Part shown: in pieces, positions 45,790-55,019 of the stretch
How positions within the stretch are numbered: position 1 is the first letter of the stretch
Layout of the letters: every line of letters starts with the position of its first letter
Assembly (NCBI GenBank): GCA_963800505.1
Contig: CAWDBL010000007.1
Span: forward strand, 124,001 to 188,000
DNA from: Fodinibacter sp963800505
GTDB lineage: Bacteria; Actinomycetota; Actinomycetes; Actinomycetales; Dermatophilaceae
DNA: 64,000 nucleotides
Direction of reading: 5' to 3'
Notes under the pieces: generated by a model
Databases searched by the model: none
Seen by the model: only the letters and a program-made list of their open reading frames with translations
What the model was told of the DNA's origin: nothing
Made by a program: the position numbers and the translations under genes

Positions 45790-45831
45790 TCGTGCTGATT
45801 GCTTATCAAATGTATAACGCCGGATTATCGC
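45790..45831 (-). promoter_or_regulatory. A/T-rich promoter region of the sulfate assimilation operon
   Basis: A 40-bp stretch much richer in A/T than its surroundings precedes the sulfite reductase start. It contains an inverted pair TTAT-N7-ATAA (about 45803-45817). It probably holds the operon promoter and perhaps an operator. I cannot assign individual -10 and -35 elements or a regulator, and no known riboswitch is recognisable. Confidence 0.4.
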
Positions 45832-45918
45832 TGAGCGCCCGGTCCACGATGCGGTACCAACTCCTACCGGTCCGGTGGGAGGTTGACCGACGGGCTGTCC
45901 GCTGGACGCGGACCTGCG

Positions 45919-45939
45919 TATAGTCGAACACGTGTTCGA
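45919..45939 (+). promoter_or_regulatory. Perfect LexA (SOS) box overlapping -10 and start codon
   Basis: TCGAAC-ACGT-GTTCGA (45924-45939) is a perfect 16-bp palindrome matching the actinobacterial LexA consensus exactly. A consensus-like -10, TATAGT, occupies 45919-45924, and CTGTCC (45895-45900) may be the -35, 18 bp away. The GTG start at 45932 lies inside the box, so transcription is probably leaderless and fully blocked by bound LexA. Confidence 0.9.
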
Positions 45940-46387
45940 CTCATCGGTGCCCGGCGGTCCTCCGCTGCGCACCGGCACTCCCGGCTCGCCGGCCGGTCGC
46001 CGGTCGGCGTCGGGAGCGAGCACGGCCGGCGGGCCGCCCGGCTGGCCGCACGGTGTCCCGCCGCCGGGCGAGCGCGGCTGGGACCACCGGGCCAGTGCCT
46101 GGCTGCTCGACCACTGCCCGCCCGACTACCGGCTCTACCCGGCCTGGCGCCGGCATCCGGTCGCCCTGGCCTGGTTCACGGTGCGCCACCTCGACGCCCA
46201 GCTCGACGCGATGCGCTCGGCCTACCGAGAGGTGCGGGTCGACCTCGTCGACGACATCGGCCCCGAGGGCGTGGCCCAGGTGCTGGCCGACCTCGAGTGC
46301 GAGGGGGTGCGCCTGCTCTCCGCGCGCCGGGCCGCCGGCCTGCTGCTCGACGCGCTGCGCGGGCTCGACTTCGTGCCGAAGCTCTAG
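45932..46387 (+). CDS. SOS-controlled protein of unknown function
   Basis: A 151-residue protein. The first 45 residues are Gly/Pro/Ser/Arg-rich and probably disordered. Residues about 50-151 look folded and helical (WDHRASAWLLDHCPPDYRLYPAWRRHP ... FTVRHLDAQLDAMRSAYREVR), without a domain I can name. There is one Cys in the folded part (DHCPPDY) and one later (LECEG). GTG 45932 is chosen because it sits seven bases after the -10, as in leaderless actinobacterial genes. The perfect LexA box shows DNA-damage induction, so a role in repair, mutagenesis or division arrest is likely (inference). Confidence 0.8.
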   Translation: MFDSSVPGGPPLRTGTPGSPAGRRSASGASTAGGPPGWPHGVPPPGERGWDHRASAWLLDHCPPDYRLYPAWRRHPVALAWFTVRHLDAQLDAMRSAYREVRVDLVDDIGPEGVAQVLADLECEGVRLLSARRAAGLLLDALRGLDFVPKL

Positions 46388-46411
46388 CGGGTCCTCACCC
46401 GTTGCCGTTTC

Positions 46412-47614
46412 TCACTCGTCGCACACGAGCCGGATGCCGTCCGCCACCCGGTAGGGGGCCGTGCCGACGATCGCGCCCACCACCCGCCGCAGCCGGCTCA
46501 CCTCGGCCCGCACCGTCACCACGTGCTCGTCGTCGCCGAACAGGGCCCGGCTCAGCCGGGCGGCCGACAGCCCCTCGGGCCCGGCGTGGGCGAGCAGCCG
46601 CAGGATGGCGGCGTGGCGCGGGGTGAGCGACGCGCGCCACTCGCCACCGGCATCCGCCGCCCCCGACACCTCGAGCACGCCATGACCGTCGACGGTGCGC
46701 AGCCGGGCGGTGAGCCGCACCGCACGCTGGTCGGGGCGCACCAGCCAGCCCTCGCCGAGGCGTTCGGGCACACAGAGGCCCAGCCCCGGCACCGTCACCG
46801 GGCGGTCGGCGCGTGGCGCGGCGATCCGGTCGCGCACCAGCACGCCGGCGTGGTGGGCGACCCAGCCGTCGTCGTCGACGAGCAGCAGCGGCCCGCTGGT
46901 CGTCGCGAGCACGTGCTCGGCCGAGCGGCGCAGCCGGCGCAGGGCGAGCTCGTGGTGCCGCCACAGCCGCGCCTCGGCGAGCTTGGTGGCGGTGTCGACC
47001 AGCGCCACGAGGGCCGGGTGCAGGGTGAGCGCCGGACCGCTGACGTCGACGATGCCGAGCAGGGCGCCGGTGCGCGGGTCGTGCACCGGCGATGCCGTGC
47101 AGTACCACGGGTGCTGGCCCTCCTCGAAGTGCTCGGCCGAGAACAGCTGCACCGGAGCCTGTTCCGCGAGCGCGGTACCGATCGCGTTGGTGCCGACGTG
47201 GTCCTCGGTCCAGGTGGCGCCCTCGGTGAACCCCAATGCATCGGCGCGGCGCAGCACCCCCGCCGAGCCCTCCCGCCACAGGATCGTGCCGTCGGCGTCG
47301 GTGACGACCACGATGAAGCGCGAGGCGTCGGCGACCGAGGTGAGCACGGCCCGGATCTCGTCGACCACCAGGGCGAGCGGCGAGGCCCGGCGGCGGCGCT
47401 CGACCTCGGCCCACGGCAGCGGGTCGCGGGCGTTGGCGCGGGTGGGGTCCAGCCCGAACGACAGGACCCGCGACCACGACCGCGACACCAGGGCCCGGGG
47501 CCGTGCCGGGGGCTCGGCGCCGCCCATCACGGCATCGTGCACCCGCTGCAGGGCCCGGGCGTGCTGGCCCAGGTCGGTGCCCGGGGCCACGGCGTGGCCC
47601 GTGTGCGGCGTCAT
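46412..47614 (-). CDS. GAF-domain transcriptional regulator
   Basis: A 400-residue regulator. An N-terminal GAF sensor region spans about 75-215 (FIVVVTDADGTILWREG, DHVGTNAIGTALAE, the latter typical of AcoR-like GAF domains). A middle linker leads to a C-terminal winged-helix segment (about 330-398, LTPRHAAILRLLAHAGPEGL ... VRAEVSRLRRVVG). It lacks the AAA+ domain of sigma-54 activators. It is divergent from the flavin monooxygenase gene and probably controls it. The ATG has GGGAGGAG upstream. Confidence 0.82.
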   Translation of the reverse strand: MTPHTGHAVAPGTDLGQHARALQRVHDAVMGGAEPPARPRALVSRSWSRVLSFGLDPTRANARDPLPWAEVERRRRASPLALVVDEIRAVLTSVADASRFIVVVTDADGTILWREGSAGVLRRADALGFTEGATWTEDHVGTNAIGTALAEQAPVQLFSAEHFEEGQHPWYCTASPVHDPRTGALLGIVDVSGPALTLHPALVALVDTATKLAEARLWRHHELALRRLRRSAEHVLATTSGPLLLVDDDGWVAHHAGVLVRDRIAAPRADRPVTVPGLGLCVPERLGEGWLVRPDQRAVRLTARLRTVDGHGVLEVSGAADAGGEWRASLTPRHAAILRLLAHAGPEGLSAARLSRALFGDDEHVVTVRAEVSRLRRVVGAIVGTAPYRVADGIRLVCDE

Positions 47615-47737
47615 CGTCGACTCCTCCCACCCCGGGTGGTCGGGGTGATGTTCCGGTCAGGGTAGCCCCGGCTCCGCGGCGGGGCACCTGCGCGCCCGGG
47701 GGTGCGCGCGGGGCTCCCGGAGGGTCGGTCGGCGCGC

Positions 47738-47753
47738 TGCAACGTCGTGCAAC
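47738..47753. promoter_or_regulatory. TGCAAC direct repeat in the regulator-monooxygenase intergenic region
   Basis: Two TGCAAC copies (47738-47743 and 47748-47753) are spaced 10 bp apart in the divergent gap between the GAF regulator and the monooxygenase. About one helical turn separates them, as expected for a bound dimer. This is only a candidate operator, with no consensus to compare. Confidence 0.3.
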
Positions 47754-47835
47754 CCTTCCGCGCACGCCCCGCACGCGGTGTGCTGACCTGGTGCGCGGGT
47801 CGACGTCGTCCCGCCGGGCCATCCAGGAGCGCGCC

Positions 47836-49668
47836 ATGACCGAGACCCTCGAGCGACCTGCCGCCGACGCCGCATCGGCCCCGGAGCGGGCCGACGCGTG
47901 GCTGTCCGCCTTCGAGGAGGCCCTGACCGCCCGCGACGTCGACCGGGCCGCCGCGATGTTCGCCGCGCAGAGCTGGTGGCGCGACCTGGTGTCGTTCTCG
48001 TGGAACATCACCACGGTCGAGCACCCCGAGGGCGTGCGCGACCTGCTCACCGCGACCCTCGAGGGCACCAGCCCGTCCGCCTTCGCGACCAGCGAGCCGC
48101 CCAGCGAGGACGGCGGCGTGGTCACCGCCTGGTTCACCTTCGAGACGGCCGTCGGGCGGGGCACCGGGCTGCTGCGCCTGAAGGAGGAGGACGGTGCCGA
48201 CCGCGCCTGGACCTTCCTCACGACGCTCGACGAGCTGAAGGGCTTCGAGGAGCCGAAGCGCGACCGGCGGCCGCGCGGTGCCGAGCACGGCGCCGACAAG
48301 GGCCGCGCGACGTGGAAGGAGCGCCGCCAGGCCGAGGCCGAGAGCCTGGGCTCGACCACGCAGCCCTACGTGCTCGTCATCGGCGGCGGCCAGGGCGGCA
48401 TCGGCCTCGGTGCGCGGCTGCGCCAGCTGGGCGTGCCGAGCCTGGTCATCGACAAGCACCCCCGCCCCGGCGACCAGTGGCGCAACCGCTACAAGTCGCT
48501 CTGCCTGCACGACCCGGTCTGGTACGACCACCTGCCCTACCTGAAGTTCCCCGACAACTGGCCGGTGTTCGCCCCCAAGGACAAGATCGGCGACTGGCTC
48601 GAGTCGTACGTCAAGGTCATGGAGGTGCCCTACTGGTCCGACACGGTGGCGTCGTCGGCGACCTGGTCGGACGAGACGGGGGAGTGGACCGTCGAGGTCG
48701 AGCGAGAGGGCCGACCGCTCACCCTGCGCCCCACCCAGATCGTCTTCGCCACCGGCATGAGCGGCAAGCCGCGGATGCCGGACGTCGCCGGCCTCGACGT
48801 CTTCCGCGGCGACGTGCACCACTCCTCGCGGCACCCCGGCCCGGACGCCTACCGCGGCAAGCGAGCGGTCGTCGTCGGCAGCAACAACAGCGCCTTCGAC
48901 ATCTGTGGAGCGTTGTGGGAGAACGACGTCGACGTGACGATGGTGCAGCGCAGCTCCACGCACATCGTCAAGAGCGACAGCCTGATGGAGTACGGCCTGG
49001 GTGACCTCTACTCGGAGCGGGCGCTCGCCGCGGGTGTCACGACCGAGAAGGCCGACCTGATCTTCGCGTCGCTGCCCTACCGCATCCTGCACGAGTTCCA
49101 GATCCCCGCCTACGAGAAGATGGCCGAGGTCGACAAGGACTTCTACGACCGCCTTGAGAAGGCCGGGTTCTGGCTCGACTGGGGCGATGACGGCTCCGGC
49201 CTGTTCATGAAGTACCTGCGCCGCGGGTCCGGCTACTACATCGACGTGGGTGCCGCCGACCTCGTGGCGAACGGGGACGTGAAGCTCGTCCACGGCCAGG
49301 TCGACCACCTCACCGAGGATGCCGTCGTGCTCACCGACGGCACCGAGCTGCTGGCCGACGTGGTCGTCTTCGCCACCGGCTACAACTCGATGAACGGCTG
49401 GGTGGCCGACCTGATCGACCAGGAGACCGCCGACCGGCTCGGCAAGTGCTGGGGCCTGGGCTCGGACACCACCAAGGACCCCGGGCCGTGGGAGGGCGAG
49501 CAGCGCAACATGTGGAAGCCCACCCAGGTGCCCAACCTGTGGATGCACGGCGGCAACCTGCACCAGTCGCGCCACTACTCGCTCTACCTCGCCCTGCAGC
49601 TCAAGGCGCGCTACGAGGGACTGGACACCCCGGTCTACGGGCTGCAGGAGGTGCACCACACCGGCTGA
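47836..49668 (+). CDS. Flavin-containing monooxygenase-like FAD/NAD(P) oxidoreductase with NTF2-like N-domain
   Basis: A 610-residue protein. Residues about 20-140 look NTF2/SnoaL-like (WLSAFEEALTARDVDRAAAMF). The rest is a class B flavoprotein monooxygenase: FAD motif VIGGGQGGIGLGARLRQLG (about 180), GDQWRNRY, a second dinucleotide motif VVVGSNNSAFDICGALW (about 350) and VVFATGYNSMNGW near the end. The family includes Baeyer-Villiger and N-hydroxylating enzymes; the substrate is unknown. ATG 47836 has CAGGAG upstream. The divergent GAF regulator probably controls it. Confidence 0.88.
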   Translation: MTETLERPAADAASAPERADAWLSAFEEALTARDVDRAAAMFAAQSWWRDLVSFSWNITTVEHPEGVRDLLTATLEGTSPSAFATSEPPSEDGGVVTAWFTFETAVGRGTGLLRLKEEDGADRAWTFLTTLDELKGFEEPKRDRRPRGAEHGADKGRATWKERRQAEAESLGSTTQPYVLVIGGGQGGIGLGARLRQLGVPSLVIDKHPRPGDQWRNRYKSLCLHDPVWYDHLPYLKFPDNWPVFAPKDKIGDWLESYVKVMEVPYWSDTVASSATWSDETGEWTVEVEREGRPLTLRPTQIVFATGMSGKPRMPDVAGLDVFRGDVHHSSRHPGPDAYRGKRAVVVGSNNSAFDICGALWENDVDVTMVQRSSTHIVKSDSLMEYGLGDLYSERALAAGVTTEKADLIFASLPYRILHEFQIPAYEKMAEVDKDFYDRLEKAGFWLDWGDDGSGLFMKYLRRGSGYYIDVGAADLVANGDVKLVHGQVDHLTEDAVVLTDGTELLADVVVFATGYNSMNGWVADLIDQETADRLGKCWGLGSDTTKDPGPWEGEQRNMWKPTQVPNLWMHGGNLHQSRHYSLYLALQLKARYEGLDTPVYGLQEVHHTG

Positions 49669-49807
49669 CCCGGTGGGCCGCGTGGAGGAATGGTGGAGAT
49701 CGTGCGTGCGGGCGCGCTGCCGGCCCGGGTCGACAGCGGCCCCGATGGGCGAGCGCCTAGACTCGGATGGTTTCGTACGCCACACACGACCAGGGAGGTA
49801 GGCACCG

Positions 49808-51676
49808 GTGAGCCTGCTCGAGCGCATCGACGGCCCCGACGACCTGAGGTCCCTGAGCCCGGACCAGGTCCCGGTCCTCGCGGCGGAGATCCGGCGATTC
49901 CTCATCGAGCAGGTCTCGCGCACCGGCGGCCACCTCGGGCCCAACCTCGGCGTCGTCGAGCTCACCATCGCCATCCACCGGGTCTTCGACTCGCCGCGCG
50001 ACACGGTGGTGTTCGACACCGGGCACCAGTCCTACGTGCACAAGCTGCTCACCGGCCGGCACGACTTCACCGGTCTGCGCACCCAGGGCGGGCTGTCCGG
50101 CTACCCCAGCCGCGCCGAGTCCGAGCACGACGTCGTCGAGAACTCGCACGCCTCGGGCTCGCTGTCGTGGGCCCACGGCATCGCCGCCGGGCGGGTCGTG
50201 AACGGCGAGCAGGACCGCCACACGGTCGCGGTCATCGGTGACGGCGCCCTCACCGGCGGGATGGCCTGGGAGGCGCTGAACAACATCGCCGCCGAGCCCG
50301 ACCTGCCGCTGGTCATCGTGGTCAACGACAACGAGCGGTCCTACGCCCCCACCCGCGGCGGGCTCGCCGACCACCTCGCGACGCTGCGCACGACCCGCGG
50401 CTACGAGCGGTTCCTCGACTGGGGCAAGCACACCCTGGCGCGCACCCCCGTCGTCGGCGGTGCGATGTACGAGACCCTGCACGGGATGAAGAAGGGCATC
50501 AAGGACATCGTCGCCCCGCAGGGCCTGTTCGAGGACCTCGGCCTGAAGTACCTCGGCCCGGTCGACGGCCACGACGAGCACGCCATCGAGACGGCGCTGC
50601 GCAAGGCCCGGGCCTTCGGCGGGCCGGTGCTGGTGCACGTGCTGACCCAGAAGGGCCGGGGCTACGACCCGGCCATCACCGACGAGGCCGACCAGTTCCA
50701 CGCCGTCGGCGTGATCAACCCCGAGACCGGGCTGCCGCTCGAGATCGCCGGTCGCAGCTGGACCGACGAGTTCAGCGACGAGATGGTGCGCATCGGCGAG
50801 CGCCGCCCCGACGTCGTCGCGATCACCGCCGCGATGATGATCCCGGTGGGGCTGAAGGACTTCTGCGAGCACTTCCCCGAGCGCACCTTCGACGTCGGCA
50901 TCGCCGAGCAGCACGCGCTCACCATGGCGGCCGGGCTGGCCTTCACCGGGCTGCATCCCGTCGTGGCGGTCTACGCCACCTTCCTCAACCGCGCCTTCGA
51001 CCAGCTGCTCATGGACTGCGCGATGCACCGGGCCGGCGTCACCGTGGTGCTCGACCGGTCGGGCATCACCGGCCCTGACGGCGCCTCGCACCACGGCATG
51101 TGGGACATGACCATCAGCGGCGTGGTGCCCGGCCTGCACCTCGCCGCCCCGCGCGACGCCCAGCAGGTGGCGCTCGCGGTGCGCGCCGCCGTCGACATCG
51201 CCGACGCCCCGTCGGTGGTCCGGTTCCCCAAGGGCCCGGTGGCCGCCCCCATCGACGCCGTGCGCACCGTCGGCACCCTCGACGTCCTCGCCGAGCCCGA
51301 CGGCGGCGAGGTCGACCTGCTGCTCGTCGGCATCGGGTCGATGGCCGCCACGGCACTCAGCGCGGCCGAGAAGCTCAGCGCCGAGGGCGTGCGCGTGCGC
51401 GTCGTCGACCCGGTCTGGGCGCTGCCGGTCAGCGACGACCTGGTCGACTTGGCGGGGGCGGCCCGGCGGGTCGCCGTCGTCGAGGACAACATCGTGGTGG
51501 GCGGCATCGGCTCGCAGGTGGAGCTCGCCCTGCGCGACGCCGGGGTCGCGACGCCGCTCGACCAGCTCGGCATCCCCAAGGAGTTCCTCCAGCACGCACT
51601 CCGTGGCCAGCTGCTCGACCGCATCAGCCTCACGCCGGATGCCGTCGCGAGCCGGCTGCGTGCCCGCCTGGACTGA
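49808..51676 (+). CDS. dxs: 1-deoxy-D-xylulose-5-phosphate synthase
   Basis: A 622-residue thiamine-diphosphate enzyme that condenses pyruvate and glyceraldehyde-3-phosphate in the first step of the MEP isoprenoid pathway. The ThDP motif is IGDGALTGGMAWEALNN, and the transketolase-type centre has DVGIAEQHALTMAAGLA. GTG 49808 is preceded by GGGAGGTAGG. In related genomes dxs often sits near aconitase; here the sulfur genes and others separate them by 10 kb. Confidence 0.96.
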   Translation: MSLLERIDGPDDLRSLSPDQVPVLAAEIRRFLIEQVSRTGGHLGPNLGVVELTIAIHRVFDSPRDTVVFDTGHQSYVHKLLTGRHDFTGLRTQGGLSGYPSRAESEHDVVENSHASGSLSWAHGIAAGRVVNGEQDRHTVAVIGDGALTGGMAWEALNNIAAEPDLPLVIVVNDNERSYAPTRGGLADHLATLRTTRGYERFLDWGKHTLARTPVVGGAMYETLHGMKKGIKDIVAPQGLFEDLGLKYLGPVDGHDEHAIETALRKARAFGGPVLVHVLTQKGRGYDPAITDEADQFHAVGVINPETGLPLEIAGRSWTDEFSDEMVRIGERRPDVVAITAAMMIPVGLKDFCEHFPERTFDVGIAEQHALTMAAGLAFTGLHPVVAVYATFLNRAFDQLLMDCAMHRAGVTVVLDRSGITGPDGASHHGMWDMTISGVVPGLHLAAPRDAQQVALAVRAAVDIADAPSVVRFPKGPVAAPIDAVRTVGTLDVLAEPDGGEVDLLLVGIGSMAATALSAAEKLSAEGVRVRVVDPVWALPVSDDLVDLAGAARRVAVVEDNIVVGGIGSQVELALRDAGVATPLDQLGIPKEFLQHALRGQLLDRISLTPDAVASRLRARLD

Positions 51677-51752
51677 CGAGCCGCACACCGACTGACCTGA
51701 CGGCATCCGGCGCGGCCGATGGGGCGGCCGGCCCGAGGCCTCGACGACCCGG

Positions 51753-52109
51753 TCAGTCCTCCGCCGGCATGGTCCCGAAGCGGCGGACCTCCTGCGGCCA
51801 GCCGCAGCCCTCCGCGAGCCGGCCGGCCCACATCGTCGCGGCCTCGTCGTCGGCCACGTCGACCACCGTGAGACCGCCGAGGAACTCCTTGGTCTCGACG
51901 TAGGGACCGTCGGTCACCAGCACCGATCCGCTGGTGGCGTCGGCGCTGAAGACCGGGGCGCCCTCCTCGAGGCCCCCGGCGAAGACGTACACCCCGGCGT
52001 CCTTCATCTCCTGGACGACCGCCGCGGCGAGCGGTCCGCGGCTGCGGAACCACTCCGGCGTGTGTTCGCCCACCCACTGCTGGTTGAAATAGATGAGGTA
52101 CTCGGCCAC
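51753..52109 (-). CDS. YciI/DGPF-family protein
   Basis: A 118-residue ferredoxin-fold protein of the YCII superfamily, with the DGPF-like motif VTDGPYVETKEFLGG (about 66-80). The start is MAEYLIYFNQQWVGEH at GTG 52109, with AAGGAGC upstream. Members are small dimeric proteins of unclear function, often near ECF sigma factors; none is seen here. It is convergent with dxs. Confidence 0.87.
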   Translation of the reverse strand: MAEYLIYFNQQWVGEHTPEWFRSRGPLAAAVVQEMKDAGVYVFAGGLEEGAPVFSADATSGSVLVTDGPYVETKEFLGGLTVVDVADDEAATMWAGRLAEGCGWPQEVRRFGTMPAED

Positions 52110-52238
52110 AACTGCTCCTTCTGCTCGGGCGGACCCTGTGGACCGCGTGTACTTACCCCACGAAGGGCGACCGCCGGATGCGACACCGTCGTACCGGAAT
52201 ACCAGAGACCGATTTCCGGGGCGAGTGCGAGCCCGCGC

Positions 52239-52976
52239 TCAGGGCTTGCGCCAGACGGAGACGTGGCCGGGGCTGTCAGGGGTGAAGGGGCTGCCCTGCC
52301 AGTCGGCCGTGCGCTGCTCGAGCTCGAGCCCGGCGAGCTGGGCCATCAGGTCGAGCTCGGCCGGCCAGACGAAGCGGAAGTGGTGCACGCCGTAGCGGAT
52401 CGAGCCGTCGGGCTCGCGCGAGTAGTGGTGCGACGTCGCCTGCTGGGTGACCAGGTCGTCGAAGGTGTCGAACCCGGTGTGCGCCTCGCTGACGTCGAAG
52501 GGCACGGCCACCTGGCCGGGTGGCAGACGGCGCAGGTCGGGCACCCCCACCTCGACCACGAACCGGCCGCCTGGGGCGAGGTGCTCCGCGGCGTTGCGGA
52601 AGCACGCCACCTGCTCCGCCTGGGTGCGCAGGTTGCCGATGGTGTTGAACACCAGGTAGACCAGCGCGAACTCGCCGGGCACCCGAGCACTGGCCATGTC
52701 GCCGACCACCACGGGAACGGCATCCTCTCCGACCTTGCGGCGCAGCTGCGCCACCATCGGCTCGGACAGCTCGATGCCGGCCACGGGCACCCCGCGGGCG
52801 TGCAGGGGCACCGCCAGCCGGCCGGTGCCGATGGCCAGCTCGAGCGCGCGTCCCGCCCCGGCGAGCCGGGCCAGCAGGTCGACGGCCGGCGAGACCACCT
52901 CGGGGGTGAACATCTCCGCCGACGCCTCGTCGTAGCGCTGTGCTGCCGCCTCGTCCCACAGGTCGCTGCTCGTCAT
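52239..52976 (-). CDS. Class I SAM-dependent methyltransferase
   Basis: A 245-residue methyltransferase with motif I ALELAIGTGRLAVPLHARG (about 41-59) and the following acidic residue in GIELSEPMV. The middle is a complete Rossmann core (VYLVFNTIGNL, VVEVGVP), the end a beta-rich substrate region. It is divergent from the reductase gene across 133 bp. The substrate is unknown. Confidence 0.85.
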   Translation of the reverse strand: MTSSDLWDEAAAQRYDEASAEMFTPEVVSPAVDLLARLAGAGRALELAIGTGRLAVPLHARGVPVAGIELSEPMVAQLRRKVGEDAVPVVVGDMASARVPGEFALVYLVFNTIGNLRTQAEQVACFRNAAEHLAPGGRFVVEVGVPDLRRLPPGQVAVPFDVSEAHTGFDTFDDLVTQQATSHHYSREPDGSIRYGVHHFRFVWPAELDLMAQLAGLELEQRTADWQGSPFTPDSPGHVSVWRKP

Positions 52977-53109
52977 GGGCCGACAGCCTGATCCACCGGG
53001 GGCGTGCGCGTCGACCGGTTTTCGCCCGGGCGCCGTGGCGACGCATCAGCGGCTACGCCCGCAGCGAACCCGCTGGACCCGGGGCCCCGCAGCCCGGTTG
53101 GCTGGGCTG

Positions 53110-54096
53110 ATGAGGATGCTGGTGCTCGGGGGAACGGCGTGGCTCGGTCGCACGGTGGCGCAGGAGGCGCTGCGGCGTGGCCACGACGTCACGTGCCTGG
53201 CCCGGGGCAGCGCCGACCCGCCGCCCGGCGCCACCTTCGTCACCGCTGACCGCGACCTCGAGAACGGTCTGGATGCCGTCGCCGGCCAGACGTGGGACGC
53301 CGTCGTCGACGTCACCCGGCATCCCGCCCACGCGCGCCGCGCGGTGCGCGACGTCGCGGCACGGCACCGGGTGCTGGTGTCGACCGGCAACGTCTACGCA
53401 CGGTTCGACGCGGTCGAGCAGGGCGAGGACTCACCGCTGCGCGGCCCCCTCGACGGCGACCTGATGACTGACATGGAGGTCTACGGCGAGGCTAAGGTGG
53501 CCTGCGAGAACGCTGTTCGCGACGCCGACGGAACGGCCACGATCGTGCGCTCGGGCCTGATCGGGGGCCCCGGCGACTGGTCGGGCCGCACCGGTTACTG
53601 GCCGTGGCGGTTCGCCCACCCGGTGGGGGAGCGGGTCGTGGTGCCCGACGAGCTCGACTTCCCCTGCGCGATCATCGACGTGCGAGACCTCGCCGGCTGG
53701 CTGGTCCGCGTCGCGGAGAGCCGGGTCGACGGCACCTTCAACGCCACCGGCCCCACCGCCTCGCTGGGTGAGGTGCTGGGGGTCGCCGCCGAGGTGGCCG
53801 GGTCGCACGCCGAGCCGCTGCCGGTGGGGCGCGAGGTGCTGGCCGAGCTCGGCATCGGTGCCTGGATGGGGCCGGCATCCCTGCCGCTGTGGATCGACGA
53901 CGTCGACTGGCGGGGGTTCGCCACGCTCGACACCTCGCGCGCCCGCGCCGGGGGGCTGGTCACCCGGCCGCTGGAGGAGACGCTGCGCGACACCCTCGCC
54001 TTCGAGGAGACGCGCACCGAGCCGCGCCGTGCCGGCCTGACCGACGACGACGAGCGGCGGGTACAGGAGGCCGTGCTCAGCCGAGAGGTTGGATGA
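53110..54096 (+). CDS. NAD-dependent epimerase/reductase (extended SDR)
   Basis: A 328-residue Rossmann protein starting MRMLVLGGTAWLGRTVA (GxxxxxG dinucleotide motif, about 6-13). It has the extended-SDR NVYARFD and YGEAKVACEN region in place of a strict YxxxK (Tyr-x-x-x-Lys reads YGEAK). It resembles sugar epimerase or plant-like RNA-binding SDR groups; substrate unknown. ATG 53116 is an alternative start. It lies 31 bp before the next methyltransferase. Confidence 0.85.
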   Translation: MRMLVLGGTAWLGRTVAQEALRRGHDVTCLARGSADPPPGATFVTADRDLENGLDAVAGQTWDAVVDVTRHPAHARRAVRDVAARHRVLVSTGNVYARFDAVEQGEDSPLRGPLDGDLMTDMEVYGEAKVACENAVRDADGTATIVRSGLIGGPGDWSGRTGYWPWRFAHPVGERVVVPDELDFPCAIIDVRDLAGWLVRVAESRVDGTFNATGPTASLGEVLGVAAEVAGSHAEPLPVGREVLAELGIGAWMGPASLPLWIDDVDWRGFATLDTSRARAGGLVTRPLEETLRDTLAFEETRTEPRRAGLTDDDERRVQEAVLSREVG

Positions 54097-54127
54097 CCGC
54101 GCCTAGGCTCCGCCTAGGCTGGGCCGC

Positions 54128-54895
54128 GTGACCGACTCCCGCGCCGACGAGGTGGCCCTCAACCGGGCGCTGTGGACGGTGGTCAACGAGCGCTTCACGG
54201 ATGCCGCCGCCGACGCCATGTGGGAGCGCCCGGATGCCGTGTGGGGCCTGTTCGCCGTGCCCGAGGGCGAGCTCGGGGTGCTGGGCGAGGTGCGCGGGCT
54301 CGACGTGCTGGAGCTGGCGGCGGGCACGGCATACGTCTCGGCGTGGCTGGCGCGGCTCGGTGCCCGGCCGGTGGCGGTGGACCTGTCGGGGCAGCAGCTG
54401 GTCACCGCGCACCGGCTGCAGCGCACCCTCGGGCCGTCGTTCCCGTTGTTGCAGTGCGACATCGAGCGCCTGCCGCTGGCCGACACGTGCGTCGACCTCG
54501 TCGTCAGCGAGCACGGAGCTGCGGCCTGGGGCGACCCCGAGCGCTGGCTGCCCGAGGCCGCGCGGGTGCTCCGGCCGGGCGGCCGACTGGTATTCCTCAC
54601 CAACAGCCACCTGTCCGCGCTGTGCGTGCCGCCCGACGAGGGGGTGGCGGGGGAGCGGCTCTTGCGCGGCTACGACGACGCCTACCGCGTGCAGTGGCCC
54701 GGTGGCGGCGTGGAGTTCCACCCCTCGCACGGCGACTGGGTGCGGTTGCTGGGCGCCGCCGGGTTCGTGGTCGACAGGCTGCACGAGGTCTTCGCGCCCA
54801 CCGACCGCACCGACCACCCCTTCTACGAGATCGTCACGCCGCAGTGGGCGAGCCGCTGGCCGGCCGAGGAGCTCTGGGTGGCGCGCCGCGCCTGA
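54128..54895 (+). CDS. Class I SAM-dependent methyltransferase
   Basis: A 255-residue methyltransferase: motif I LDVLELAAGTAYVSAWLARLG (about 58-78), acidic VDLSGQQL, and LVVSEHGAAAWGDPERWL. It follows the SDR gene by 31 bp, with a short repeated CGCCTAGGCT in the gap. A catalytic role on a small molecule is likely but unproved. Confidence 0.85.
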   Translation: MTDSRADEVALNRALWTVVNERFTDAAADAMWERPDAVWGLFAVPEGELGVLGEVRGLDVLELAAGTAYVSAWLARLGARPVAVDLSGQQLVTAHRLQRTLGPSFPLLQCDIERLPLADTCVDLVVSEHGAAAWGDPERWLPEAARVLRPGGRLVFLTNSHLSALCVPPDEGVAGERLLRGYDDAYRVQWPGGGVEFHPSHGDWVRLLGAAGFVVDRLHEVFAPTDRTDHPFYEIVTPQWASRWPAEELWVARRA

Positions 54896-54951
54896 CCCGG
54901 CCCCCGGCATCCGCTGAGACGCACCTTTGAAGGTGACGGGGTCGCCGCCGG

Positions 54952-54973
54952 CTCCTCGGACCGGGCCGAGGAG
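54952..54973. terminator. Stem-loop between convergent methyltransferase genes
   Basis: CTCCTCGG (54952-54959) pairs with CCGAGGAG (54966-54973) around a six-base loop. It lies in the 124-bp gap between the stops of two convergent methyltransferase genes and could terminate both. Confidence 0.5.
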
Positions 54974-55019
54974 TGCGCACCCACCGACGTGCTGCTCCGA
55001 TCCAGAATCTTCGCCGGGC

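Noticed and set aside
54097..54127. Repeated CGCCTAGGCT in the gap between SDR and methyltransferase genes
   Set aside because: Two 10-bp copies only, in a 31-bp gap; too short to assign a role.
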